Of a stretch of DNA of 7,731 bases, positions 1 through 5,465 are shown in pieces; the stretch's first letter is position 1, and every line of letters begins with the position of its first letter. Source of the stretch: Rhizobium sp. Q54 (lineage in GTDB: Bacteria; Pseudomonadota; Alphaproteobacteria; SMXS01). The stretch covers positions 1 through 7,731 of the forward strand of contig CAMBYA010000102.1 in NCBI GenBank assembly GCA_945872035.1, written 5' to 3'. Position numbers and translations under genes: made by a program. The notes beneath the pieces were generated by a model. The model saw only the letters and a list, made by a program, of their open reading frames with translations. It searched no databases and was not told where the DNA came from.

Positions 1-1
1 G

Positions 2-493
2 GGCGGCACGGTGCTGAGAAACCCGCTGGGCCGCGAGATCGGCCTCGCCCGCAAGATCCTGCTGACCGACGCCGGCCGCGCCCATCCGCTCTATGCGGGC
101 CGGCCGACGGTGTTCGACGCCATTGCCGTCCACCGCGATATCGTCACCGCCCTGCCCGAGAACGCCCAAGTGCTGGCCTACAATTCCATGACCCGCGTCC
201 AGGCCGCCGCCTTCCATGTGGGCGGCGGCGAGTTCTGGGGCGTGCAGTACCACCCGGAATACAATTTCGGGGAGATCGCCGCCTCCATGCGCCGCTATGC
301 CGCCGGGCTTGTCGAGGAAGGACTGTTCGAGTCCGAGGAGGCCGCGCGCGACGCTGCCAAGACCTTCGCCTCGTTCGACCAGGGCGGCACCGCGGGCGAC
401 CGTTGGAGCTTCGGGATCGATGCCGACGTGCTCGATCCGAAGGAACGGCTGCGCGATCTGGAGAACTGGATGCGGTTCATTTCGGGGGAATAA
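2..493 (+). CDS. Class I glutamine amidotransferase, GMP-synthase-like (C-terminal part, 5' truncated)
   Basis: The reading frame is open from the first bases of the window, so the N-terminus, including the nucleophile-elbow cysteine, lies upstream. The visible 163 residues carry the second half of a class I glutamine amidotransferase domain. GREIGLARKI-type sequence near the start and FDAIAVHRDIV are typical of GMP-synthase-like stand-alone amidotransferases. The motif FWGVQYHPEY at about visible residues 79-88 supplies the catalytic His (84) and Glu (86) of the Cys-His-Glu triad. About 75 residues follow the triad, acidic and probably helical, as in this stand-alone subfamily. Such enzymes release ammonia from glutamine or hydrolyse gamma-glutamyl compounds; the acceptor cannot be told here. 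The family is certain from the triad motif, the exact substrate is not. The TAA stop is at 491-493, followed by a 189-base gap before the cold shock gene, so the two are probably separate transcripts. Confidence 0.88.
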   Translation, partial: GGTVLRNPLGREIGLARKILLTDAGRAHPLYAGRPTVFDAIAVHRDIVTALPENAQVLAYNSMTRVQAAAFHVGGGEFWGVQYHPEYNFGEIAASMRRYAAGLVEEGLFESEEAARDAAKTFASFDQGGTAGDRWSFGIDADVLDPKERLRDLENWMRFISGE

Positions 494-682
494 CAACCGT
501 TCGCCTTGCGCCTACCGCACTTCTGACTTGCGTTGGCGCTCCATGCTGCCCATCATTCCGCGGTCATGCTGCTGCGGTTTGCCGATCGTCTCGCCAAGTT
601 TGGGTATGGATTGCTGCCAATCGTTCAGGTTGATGCACGGCTCGTCCGACGCCGTGCCACTTAAATTGATTGGAGAACGCCG
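494..682 (+). promoter_or_regulatory. Intergenic leader upstream of the cold shock gene
   Basis: This 189-base gap holds no convincing gene. Cold shock genes often have a long structured 5' leader, and this gap is long compared with others in the window, so it probably contains the promoter and untranslated leader. I found no strong sigma-70-type pair and no clear hairpin. The last bases, TTAAATTGATTGGAGAACG, are AT-richer than the surroundings and end in a good ribosome binding site, GGAGA at 672-676, six bases before the ATG. The leader role is inferred from the family, not shown by sequence. Confidence 0.35.
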
Positions 683-892
683 ATGCCCGTCGGTACCGTG
701 AAGTGGTTCAACAGCACCAAAGGTTATGGCTTCATTCAGCCCGACGCCGGCGGCCCGGATGTGTTCGTGCACATCTCCGCCGTGCAGCGCGCCGGAATGG
801 AAAGCCTCAACGAAGGCCAGAAGGTTTCCTACGAGGAGCAGCGCGATCCCAAGCGCGGCAAGACCTCGGCCGAGAACCTCAAGAAGGCCTGA
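683..892 (+). CDS. Cold shock protein (CspA family), single cold-shock domain
   Basis: A 69-residue protein consisting of one cold-shock OB-fold domain, the normal length for the family. It begins with the typical [10 protein letters not shown]. The RNA-binding motifs are intact: RNP1 as KGYGFI at residues 13-18 and RNP2 as VFVHI at 27-31, with aromatic residues W8, F9, Y15, F17 and F28 available to stack on nucleic acid bases. Proteins of this type bind single-stranded RNA and DNA in the cytoplasm and melt RNA secondary structure, either on cold shock or constitutively. Bacteria usually carry several paralogues, so no specific letter is assigned. The start is fixed by GGAGA six bases upstream and by the family N-terminus. 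A rho-independent terminator follows 19 bases after the stop, so the gene is probably monocistronic. Confidence 0.97.
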   Translation: MPVGTVKWFNSTKGYGFIQPDAGGPDVFVHISAVQRAGMESLNEGQKVSYEEQRDPKRGKTSAENLKKA

Positions 893-911
893 GTCCCCGC
901 CGTATTGCAGC

Positions 912-945
912 AAAGGGCGCCGCCAGCCGGCGCCCTTTGTCTTTT
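912..945 (+). terminator. Rho-independent terminator after the cold shock gene
   Basis: A perfect 10-bp stem, AAAGGGCGCC (912-921) pairing with GGCGCCCTTT (929-938), closes a 7-base loop and is followed by a T-rich run GTCTTTT (939-945). Stem strength, the A-run before it and the T-run after it are classic for intrinsic termination on the plus strand. It lies 19 bases after the cold shock stop codon and ends 26 bases before the creA start codon. Confidence 0.9.
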
Positions 946-971
946 GCGGCGCGCCGTGACAGGATGCGCCC

Positions 972-1460
972 ATGCATCCGCTGCTCCCGGCAACACTTGC
1001 CCTTTCCTGCTTCGCGCTTCTGCTGCCTGCGCCGGCGAGCGCCGAACCCGTGGGCTGCGTTTCCACGACGTTCCGCGGCCTTGGGCTGCTCAACGACAAG
1101 GTCTGCGTCGACAGCTTCCGCGACCCCAAGGTCGACGGGGTCGTCTGCCATGTCAGCCGCGCCCGGACCGGTGGCGTGAAGGGCGCGGTCGGCCTGGCCG
1201 AGGACCCCTCGGACGCTTCGGTCTCGTGCAGGCAGGTCGGCCCGGTCGCGTTCAAGGGCAAGCTGAAGGACGGCGAGGACGTGTTCCGGGAAAGCCGGTC
1301 GTGGCTGTTCAAGAAACTGCAGGTGGTGCGGTTCTACGATCGGCCGAACAACACGCTGATTTACCTGAGCTATTCGGACAAGCTGGTCGAAGGTTCGCCG
1401 AAAAATTCGATCTCCACCGTGCCGATCATGCCGTGGGGCCAGCCAGCAACGGCAAGATAG
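972..1460 (+). CDS. creA: CreA family exported protein
   Basis: A 162-residue protein matching CreA along its whole length. Diagnostic stretches include CHVSRARTGGVKGAVGLAED (residues 59-78), LQVVRFYDRPNNTL, YSDKLVEGSPKN and VPIMPWGQ. The E. coli protein, as I remember it, has nearly the same blocks in the same order. Residues 1-24 form a Sec-type signal peptide: a hydrophobic core followed by PAPASA, with likely cleavage before E25, so the mature protein should be periplasmic. The biochemical role of CreA is not established; in E. coli it sits beside the creBCD regulatory genes, which are absent here. C59 and C86 are shared with E. coli CreA as recalled; C29 and C45 are additional. An AGGA at 961-964 serves as a ribosome binding site. 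Only 26 bases separate it from the upstream terminator, and the Acg-family gene follows after 37 bases, possibly cotranscribed. Confidence 0.95.
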   Translation: MHPLLPATLALSCFALLLPAPASAEPVGCVSTTFRGLGLLNDKVCVDSFRDPKVDGVVCHVSRARTGGVKGAVGLAEDPSDASVSCRQVGPVAFKGKLKDGEDVFRESRSWLFKKLQVVRFYDRPNNTLIYLSYSDKLVEGSPKNSISTVPIMPWGQPATAR

Positions 1461-1497
1461 GCTGAATGTCACTTCGTGTTTTGGGGACGGCGACGGG

Positions 1498-2688
1498 ATG
1501 AGCGTAACCAGGCGTCAGGCGTTGAAGCGCGGTCTCGCCGGCGTGACCCTGGTCGCGGCGGGCGGCCTTGTCTGGCGCGCCTGGGACAACGGCGCATTCA
1601 ACCCCGGCGCAGGCCCACCCTACGCGCTGTGGCGCGACTGGCGTGAAACCCGGCTTGACGGGACTCTCGCGGTCGCGCGCGCCGGAATCCTCGCCTCCAA
1701 CGCGCATAACACCCAGCCCTGGCGCTTCACCGTCGGCCCGCGCGGCGTTGCCCTCTACGCCGATCCCGGCCGCAATATCGGCAGCTTCGACCCTTTCAGC
1801 CGGGAACTCTCCCTGTCGCTGGGCTGCGCCCTCGAAAACATGGTGTTGGCCGCCGACGCGCAAGGCGGATCGACGCTGATCATGCCGACCGAGGGGCGCA
1901 GGACCTCGAAGCTCGATCCTTCCCTCCCCGTCGCCATCCTGATTCCGGAGCGCGCCGGAGCCGCCGCGCCGCCGCTTTTCGACGTCATCGACCGGCGCCA
2001 CACCAACCGGGGACCCTATGAACCCAGGCGCGTCCTCTCCCCGGCCCTCAAGACCGAGTTGGAGGCACTTGCGGATATGCCGCGCGTGCGCCTGATGCTG
2101 ATCGACGACGATCCCCGGCGCGGCGTTCTGGGCCGGCTTATCGTCTCGGCGACCGAATCGATCGTGGCCGACCCGGCCATGGCAGCCGACAGCGCCCGCT
2201 GGTTCCGCTTCAGCTGCCGCGACATCGATAGACACCGAGATGGCATCACCCTCGATGCCACGGGCCTGCCGGACCTGGTGAATGTCGCCGCAAAACTGAT
2301 CCCCTCGCCATCGCCCGAGCTGGCCGACCGGCAGTGGCTGGGCGCGACCCGCGACGTGCATGTGGCGACCGCCCCGATGTTCGGGATCATCGCCGTCGAG
2401 GATCCCTACGACCTGGGAAGCACACTCGAAGCCGGACGGCTATGGCAGCGACTGCATCTGTGGGCCACTGCCCGGGGGCTGGCCGCGCAACCGCTGAACC
2501 AGCCGGCGGAATGTGTCGACCGCGACCATCAGCTGGCCAGGCCGTCGCCGATGGAAAAGGCACTGGCGTCCCTGACGGGGAATCCGGCGTGGCGGCCAAC
2601 CTTCATCTTCAGATTGGGCTATGCCGAACGCGCGGCCCGACCCAGCCCGCGCCGCGCGGTCGAGGACGCCGTAACCCGCGAAGCGTAG
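1498..2688 (+). CDS. Acg-family FMN-binding oxidoreductase (nitroreductase-like) with a Tat-type signal
   Basis: A 396-residue protein of the Acg group within the nitroreductase superfamily. The N-terminus has a twin-arginine motif, TRRQALKRG (R5, R6), followed by a hydrophobic stretch at about 12-28, which points to Tat export of a folded, cofactor-loaded protein or to membrane tethering. Family landmarks in order are SNAHNTQPWRF (68-77, a flavin-binding segment), RRHTNRGPY (166-174), GLAAQPLNQ (327-335) and the C-terminal RLGYA (372-376) with SPRR (383-386). In mycobacteria Acg is a dormancy-regulon protein thought to sequester flavin rather than reduce nitro compounds; whether that holds here is unknown. 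A purine-rich GGGGACGG stretch upstream of ATG 1498 supports the start. The gene follows creA by 37 bases and ends one base from the convergent ferritin-like gene, leaving no room for a dedicated terminator between them. Confidence 0.88.
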   Translation: MSVTRRQALKRGLAGVTLVAAGGLVWRAWDNGAFNPGAGPPYALWRDWRETRLDGTLAVARAGILASNAHNTQPWRFTVGPRGVALYADPGRNIGSFDPFSRELSLSLGCALENMVLAADAQGGSTLIMPTEGRRTSKLDPSLPVAILIPERAGAAAPPLFDVIDRRHTNRGPYEPRRVLSPALKTELEALADMPRVRLMLIDDDPRRGVLGRLIVSATESIVADPAMAADSARWFRFSCRDIDRHRDGITLDATGLPDLVNVAAKLIPSPSPELADRQWLGATRDVHVATAPMFGIIAVEDPYDLGSTLEAGRLWQRLHLWATARGLAAQPLNQPAECVDRDHQLARPSPMEKALASLTGNPAWRPTFIFRLGYAERAARPSPRRAVEDAVTREA

Positions 2689-2689
2689 G

Positions 2690-3181
2690 TCAGGCGGTCA
2701 GCAGCGCCTTCGCCTGCTGGGCGCGCTCGCCATGGCGGCGCTCTTCCTTGCCGTTCTGGCGCAGGAGTTTGGCGACTTCATCGTTGCCGATCTTCGCGGC
2801 CCAGCCTTCGTACATCAGCTCGCCGCCGAATTCGCCCTTGGCCATGTTGTCCAGCAGCGCTTCATCGACGGGCAGGGTCGCCGGCGCGGTGTCGTAGGGA
2901 TTGGCGTCGGGCGAGGGGATCTGGAACGTCTCGCCGCTCAGGATCTCGATGGCTTTCTGCAGGCGCCTGGCATGCGCCATTTCCTCGCGGCCGTTTGCGG
3001 CGAGCAGGTCGCCGATCGCCTTCGACGGCGCCCCGGCGGCAAGCGCCTTGTAGAAACTGAGGCCGCTGGCCTCCAGGCAGACCATCAGCTTCAGGTCGTC
3101 GACGCTGGGCCGGTCGATGGTGCCGATATAGGCGAAGGCGGCTTCGGACGTCTGCGGCATCCCGGCAGGCAATAGGCTCAT
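2690..3181 (-). CDS. Ferritin-like diiron protein (ferritin/rubrerythrin superfamily)
   Basis: The protein is 163 residues from the chosen start and is built of helices with the repeated Glu and ExxH iron-ligand pattern of the ferritin-like four-helix bundle: E37 in the first helix, E67-x-x-H70 in the second, E121 or E125 in the third and E147-x-x-H150 in the fourth. These would bind a two-iron centre. There is no rubredoxin-type Cys4 domain and no membrane segment, so it is a stand-alone cytoplasmic bundle. Rubrerythrin-like peroxide reduction, iron handling or another diiron oxidase role are all possible. The frame stays open back to 3331, but ATG at 3181 is preferred because AGGAGA lies a few bases upstream and the extra 50 residues look like untranslated leader. 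It is transcribed divergently from the P450 gene and converges on the Acg-family gene with a 1-base gap. Confidence 0.87.
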   Translation of the reverse strand: MSLLPAGMPQTSEAAFAYIGTIDRPSVDDLKLMVCLEASGLSFYKALAAGAPSKAIGDLLAANGREEMAHARRLQKAIEILSGETFQIPSPDANPYDTAPATLPVDEALLDNMAKGEFGGELMYEGWAAKIGNDEVAKLLRQNGKEERRHGERAQQAKALLTA

Positions 3182-3206
3182 GGGTCTCTCCTGTTTCCTG
3201 CCGGTA

Positions 3207-3235
3207 ACATAAACCCTTGGAAGACTTCCCGGCAA
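3207..3235 (-). promoter_or_regulatory. Candidate promoter of the ferritin-like gene with an internal palindrome
   Basis: Read on the minus strand there is TTGCCG (3235-3230) as a -35 candidate, a 17-base spacer and TTATGT (3212-3207) as a -10 candidate, 25 bases before the start codon. The spacer contains a perfect palindrome with arms GGAAG and CTTCC around one central base (3219-3229). A repressor bound there would block polymerase. The match to consensus is moderate, and the regulator is unknown. Confidence 0.35.
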
Positions 3236-3291
3236 GCCCGCCAATTTATCGTCCATTCTGTCTAAAACCATCATTTCTGATAGTTTCGCAG

Positions 3292-3348
3292 CCCCGTCGC
3301 AAATCATAACGTTCGTCATGTAACGAGGCAAAACAGCCGCAGACGGGG
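3292..3348 (+). repeat. Inverted repeat CCCCGTC / GACGGGG upstream of the P450 gene
   Basis: Perfect 7-bp arms lie at 3292-3298 and 3342-3348, separated by 43 bases. The downstream arm overlaps the purine-rich GGGGACAG stretch that is the only ribosome binding site candidate for the P450 start at 3358. If the leader transcript includes both arms, pairing could hide that site. The long loop makes this a weak call, and it could also be chance in GC-rich DNA. Confidence 0.25.
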
Positions 3349-3357
3349 ACAGACATC

Positions 3358-4608
3358 ATGACCACGACCAACATCAATCTTTCCGATCCCGAGGTCCAAC
3401 GCTGCCCGTTCGGCGCCTACAAGGCGCTGCGCGACGAGGCGCCGGTACACCGGATGCCCGACACCGGGATGTACGTGGTAAGCCGGTACGAGGACATCTG
3501 CGACATCGTGCGCGATCCGGACCGCTTCTCCATGGCCGTTCCCATGGATTTCCTGTTCAAGACCGACGCCGCCAAGCAGTACTACCGCGACCATGGCTAT
3601 CCGCGCCGGACGCCGCTGTCGTCCGATCCGCCCTACCACACCGAGTTCCGCGATCTCCTGGAGCCGTTCTTCACCGCCGGCCGCATCCGCCAGTGGGAGC
3701 CCCGGCTGCGCGAGCTTATCGGCAACCTGGCCAGCAAGCTGGAAAAGGACGAGCCCGTCGATTTCGTCGCCGACTTCTGTTTCCCGCTGCCGATGAGCGT
3801 CATGACCGTCCTGCTCGGGCTGCCGCTGGAGGATCACAAGATCCTGAAGCACTGGACCGACGTCTGGGTGCTGCCGTTCTCCCACGGCCTGACCCCAGAG
3901 AAGGAAATGTACGTCGCCGAAGAGGGCATCAAGCTGCAGCGCTACCTGCTGGACGCATTCGAGCGCAAGCGCCGGGAGCCCGCCGACGATCTGCTGACCG
4001 TGCTGGTCCAGACGAGACGTGCCGACGGATCGCCGCTGACCACCCAGGAAATGCTGGGCTTTGCCGAGCAGGCCGTCGTCGGCGCCAACGAGACCACGCA
4101 GAACGGCCTGGCCATGGCGATGAAGGAGCTGATCGAGAATCCGGGCGTCGAAGACCGGCTGCATGCCGAACCCGGCAAGATCCGCACCTTCGTGGAGGAA
4201 TGCCTGCGCCTGCAATCGCCCACGGCTGGCATGTACCGGGTGACGACGCAGGACGTGGAACTGCACGGCGTGACCATCCCGAAGGGTTGCATCGTCCACC
4301 TCCGCTTCGCCGCCGGCAACCGCGACGAGCGCCACTTCCCCAACCCGGAGAAGCTGGACCTGGACCGGCGAAACGCCGCGTCGCACCTGGCCTTCAGCCA
4401 GGCGATCCACCACTGCCTGGGGGCGCCGCTCGCCCGTCTGGAGATCAACCTGGCGTTCGAGATCCTGCTGTCGCGCCGCCAGCACTTCCGCTTCGCGCGG
4501 GACGCCGAGTCGTTCGACTACGTGCCCGGTCTGGCGCTGCGGCAGCTCAAATATCTGTGGATCCAGTCGGATCCCGCCGCGGCGGCAGCGCGGGCCACGG
4601 CAGCCTGA
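3358..4608 (+). CDS. Cytochrome P450 (soluble bacterial class I type)
   Basis: A 416-residue protein, normal length for a soluble bacterial P450, with no N-terminal membrane anchor. Landmarks in order: SSDPPYHTEFRDLLEPFF (about 83-100, C-helix region); the I-helix oxygen-activation motif GANETT (242-247), with the acid-alcohol pair E245-T246; the K-helix ExxR as E281-C-L-R284; and the haem-binding loop FSQAIHHCLG (346-355), with proximal ligand C353 and propionate-contacting H351. The loop is unusual because the nearly invariant glycine four residues before the cysteine is alanine (A349). It would insert one oxygen atom into an organic substrate using electrons from a ferredoxin, and a ferredoxin gene follows directly with an 11-base gap. 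The substrate cannot be read from sequence. ATG 3358 is chosen because MTTTNINLSDPEVQRCPF is a typical N-terminus; the ribosome binding site (GGGGACAG) is modest. Confidence 0.96.
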   Translation: MTTTNINLSDPEVQRCPFGAYKALRDEAPVHRMPDTGMYVVSRYEDICDIVRDPDRFSMAVPMDFLFKTDAAKQYYRDHGYPRRTPLSSDPPYHTEFRDLLEPFFTAGRIRQWEPRLRELIGNLASKLEKDEPVDFVADFCFPLPMSVMTVLLGLPLEDHKILKHWTDVWVLPFSHGLTPEKEMYVAEEGIKLQRYLLDAFERKRREPADDLLTVLVQTRRADGSPLTTQEMLGFAEQAVVGANETTQNGLAMAMKELIENPGVEDRLHAEPGKIRTFVEECLRLQSPTAGMYRVTTQDVELHGVTIPKGCIVHLRFAAGNRDERHFPNPEKLDLDRRNAASHLAFSQAIHHCLGAPLARLEINLAFEILLSRRQHFRFARDAESFDYVPGLALRQLKYLWIQSDPAAAAARATAA

Positions 4609-4619
4609 GGAAGCATCCG

Positions 4620-4817
4620 ATGAAAGCCGTCATCGATCCCGCGCGCTGCCAGGGCAAGGCCCGTTGTTTCAACCTCTATCCCAGCATTTTCGGAAAGGGT
4701 CCGGACGGAAAGGGCCTCATCGTCCGGACGGAAGACCTCGATACTGACGAATTGATTGTCGACGCCCAGTCCGCCGCGAACGCCTGTCCCCGAGGCGCCA
4801 TCACGCTGGTGGATTGA
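4620..4817 (+). CDS. P450-partner ferredoxin, single [3Fe-4S]/[4Fe-4S] cluster type
   Basis: A 65-residue acidic ferredoxin. Three cysteines fit the one-cluster pattern C-x2-X-x2-C...CP used by P450 redox partners: C10, C16 and C56-P57. The central position, most often His in this family, is lysine (CQGKARC, 10-16), so there is no fourth cysteine in that loop and a [3Fe-4S] cluster or a [4Fe-4S] cluster with a non-cysteine ligand is expected. It should pass single electrons from a reductase encoded elsewhere to the P450 in the cytoplasm. The start ATG is preceded by GAGGAAG, which overlaps the P450 stop codon, consistent with translational coupling in one operon. The reading frame is open far upstream inside the P450 gene, but that upstream part is a shadow; the N-terminus MKAVIDPARC is typical for the family. 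Confidence 0.94.
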   Translation: MKAVIDPARCQGKARCFNLYPSIFGKGPDGKGLIVRTEDLDTDELIVDAQSAANACPRGAITLVD

Positions 4818-4824
4818 GGGCACC

Positions 4825-4875
4825 GCGCGAACCGTGCGCCGGCGACTCCCCGTTTACGGCGTACGGTTCGCCGCG
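4825..4875 (+). repeat. Strong inverted repeat / hairpin between ferredoxin and SnoaL genes
   Basis: The left arm 4827-4840 pairs over 14 positions with the right arm 4858-4871, 13 Watson-Crick pairs and one G-U, around a 17-base loop (4841-4857). Three more pairs form outside it if C4872 is bulged. It begins 7 to 9 bases after the ferredoxin stop. No T-run follows (the next bases are GC-rich), so it is not a standard intrinsic terminator. It may be an RNA processing or stabilising hairpin that sets different levels of downstream SnoaL message, or a protein-binding site in DNA. Confidence 0.7.
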
Positions 4876-4905
4876 CCCTGCCAGTTGACTCGATGGCCTC
4901 TTGCA

Positions 4906-4918
4906 ACCCACGCTGGGT
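4906..4918 (+). repeat. Short perfect palindrome ACCCA-CGC-TGGGT
   Basis: Five-base arms around three bases, located 22 bases before the SnoaL start and 15 bases after a TTGACT hexamer at 4885-4890. The region where a -10 box would fall has no AT-rich match, so a promoter cannot be claimed. The palindrome could be an operator or chance. Confidence 0.2.
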
Positions 4919-4940
4919 CACCAACAAGCGGGGAACACGG

Positions 4941-5462
4941 ATGAACATCGAAACGCTGGACGTGAACGCACTCCTGGAGCGGCTTCACCGGGTGGAGGCC
5001 GTCACCGAGATCATGAACCTGAAGTCGCGCTACTGCGCCGGCTGCGACGACAATCATAACGCCGACTCGCTGGAGGCGATCTTCGTGCCGGAAGGCCGCT
5101 GGAAATGCGACGCCATGCAGGTCGACGCCAAGGGCCACGCCGAGCGCCGCGTGTTCTTCGACGGCCTGGCCAACTCAGGCCGTATCCGCAATTCCCAGCA
5201 CATGGTGACCAATCCGAACATCACCGTGACCGGCGACCGGGCCACCGGATACTGGCGGATGATGATGGTCTATGCGGGCAACACGCCGGACGGCGGTGTG
5301 CAGTTCTTCCGCATCCTGGGCTACTACCAGGACGACTTCGTCTACCGGGACGGACGCTGGTACTTCGAGACCATCCGGCCGATGGTGGAGGACACGGAAG
5401 CCTACTCGGTCGAGCCGAGCAAGTTCGCCACCACCGGCCTGGTCATGGCCGACGAAATCTAG
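4941..5462 (+). CDS. SnoaL-like / NTF2-fold protein (SnoaL_4 type)
   Basis: A 173-residue alpha+beta barrel protein of the SnoaL-like part of the NTF2 superfamily. The opening helix and the pattern LKSRYCAGCDDNHNADSLEAIF (about 27-48) followed by GRW match the usual start of these domains, where Y31 and D36 or D37 sit at the pocket. SQHMVTNPNITVTGDRATGY (85-104) carries the conserved pocket histidine H87, and FVYRDGRWYFETIRP is the typical last strand pair. Relatives act as dehydratases, isomerases, cyclases or hydroxylase partners on small ring compounds; the reaction here is unknown. A CxxC (C32, C35) is visible but is probably not a metal site. The start at 4941 is preferred to an in-frame ATG at 4893 because GGGGAA lies just upstream and MNIETLDVNALLERL is a typical N-terminus. 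It is likely cotranscribed with the P450 and ferredoxin genes and ends 3 bases from the convergent VOC gene. Confidence 0.88.
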   Translation: MNIETLDVNALLERLHRVEAVTEIMNLKSRYCAGCDDNHNADSLEAIFVPEGRWKCDAMQVDAKGHAERRVFFDGLANSGRIRNSQHMVTNPNITVTGDRATGYWRMMMVYAGNTPDGGVQFFRILGYYQDDFVYRDGRWYFETIRPMVEDTEAYSVEPSKFATTGLVMADEI

Positions 5463-5465
5463 ACT

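Noticed and set aside
512..1312. 266-codon minus-strand open frame across the cold shock and creA genes
   Set aside because: It covers two clearly real plus-strand genes and a terminator and has no recognisable domain.
1426..2361. 311-codon minus-strand open frame opposite the Acg-family gene
   Set aside because: No domain or sensible start; the plus strand carries NTQPW, RRHTNR and SPRR motifs.
3310..3325. CGTT...AACG inverted repeat upstream of the P450
   Set aside because: Only four-base arms with mismatched flanks on both sides; expected by chance.
3182..3331. N-terminal extension of the ferritin-like protein to ATG 3331
   Set aside because: The extra 50 residues show no family similarity, and a strong AGGAGA site precedes the internal ATG at 3181.
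3316..4485. 389-codon minus-strand open frame opposite the P450
   Set aside because: Its translation is a Leu/Gly/Gln/Val/Arg-rich mixture with no domain, and the plus strand carries every P450 motif. It is a GC-driven antisense shadow.
3693..4817. 374-codon plus-strand frame that ends with the ferredoxin, suggesting a fusion
   Set aside because: The upstream part is the +1 shadow of the P450 with low-complexity Arg/Ala/Gly sequence. Only the last 65 codons are real, with their own ribosome binding site and start.
4825..4875. Hairpin after the ferredoxin gene read as an intrinsic terminator
   Set aside because: No T-run follows the right arm and the loop is 17 bases, so it does not fit a rho-independent terminator.
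4893..4940. N-terminal extension of the SnoaL protein to ATG 4893
   Set aside because: The added residues are not family-like and the better ribosome binding site (GGGGAA) precedes ATG 4941.
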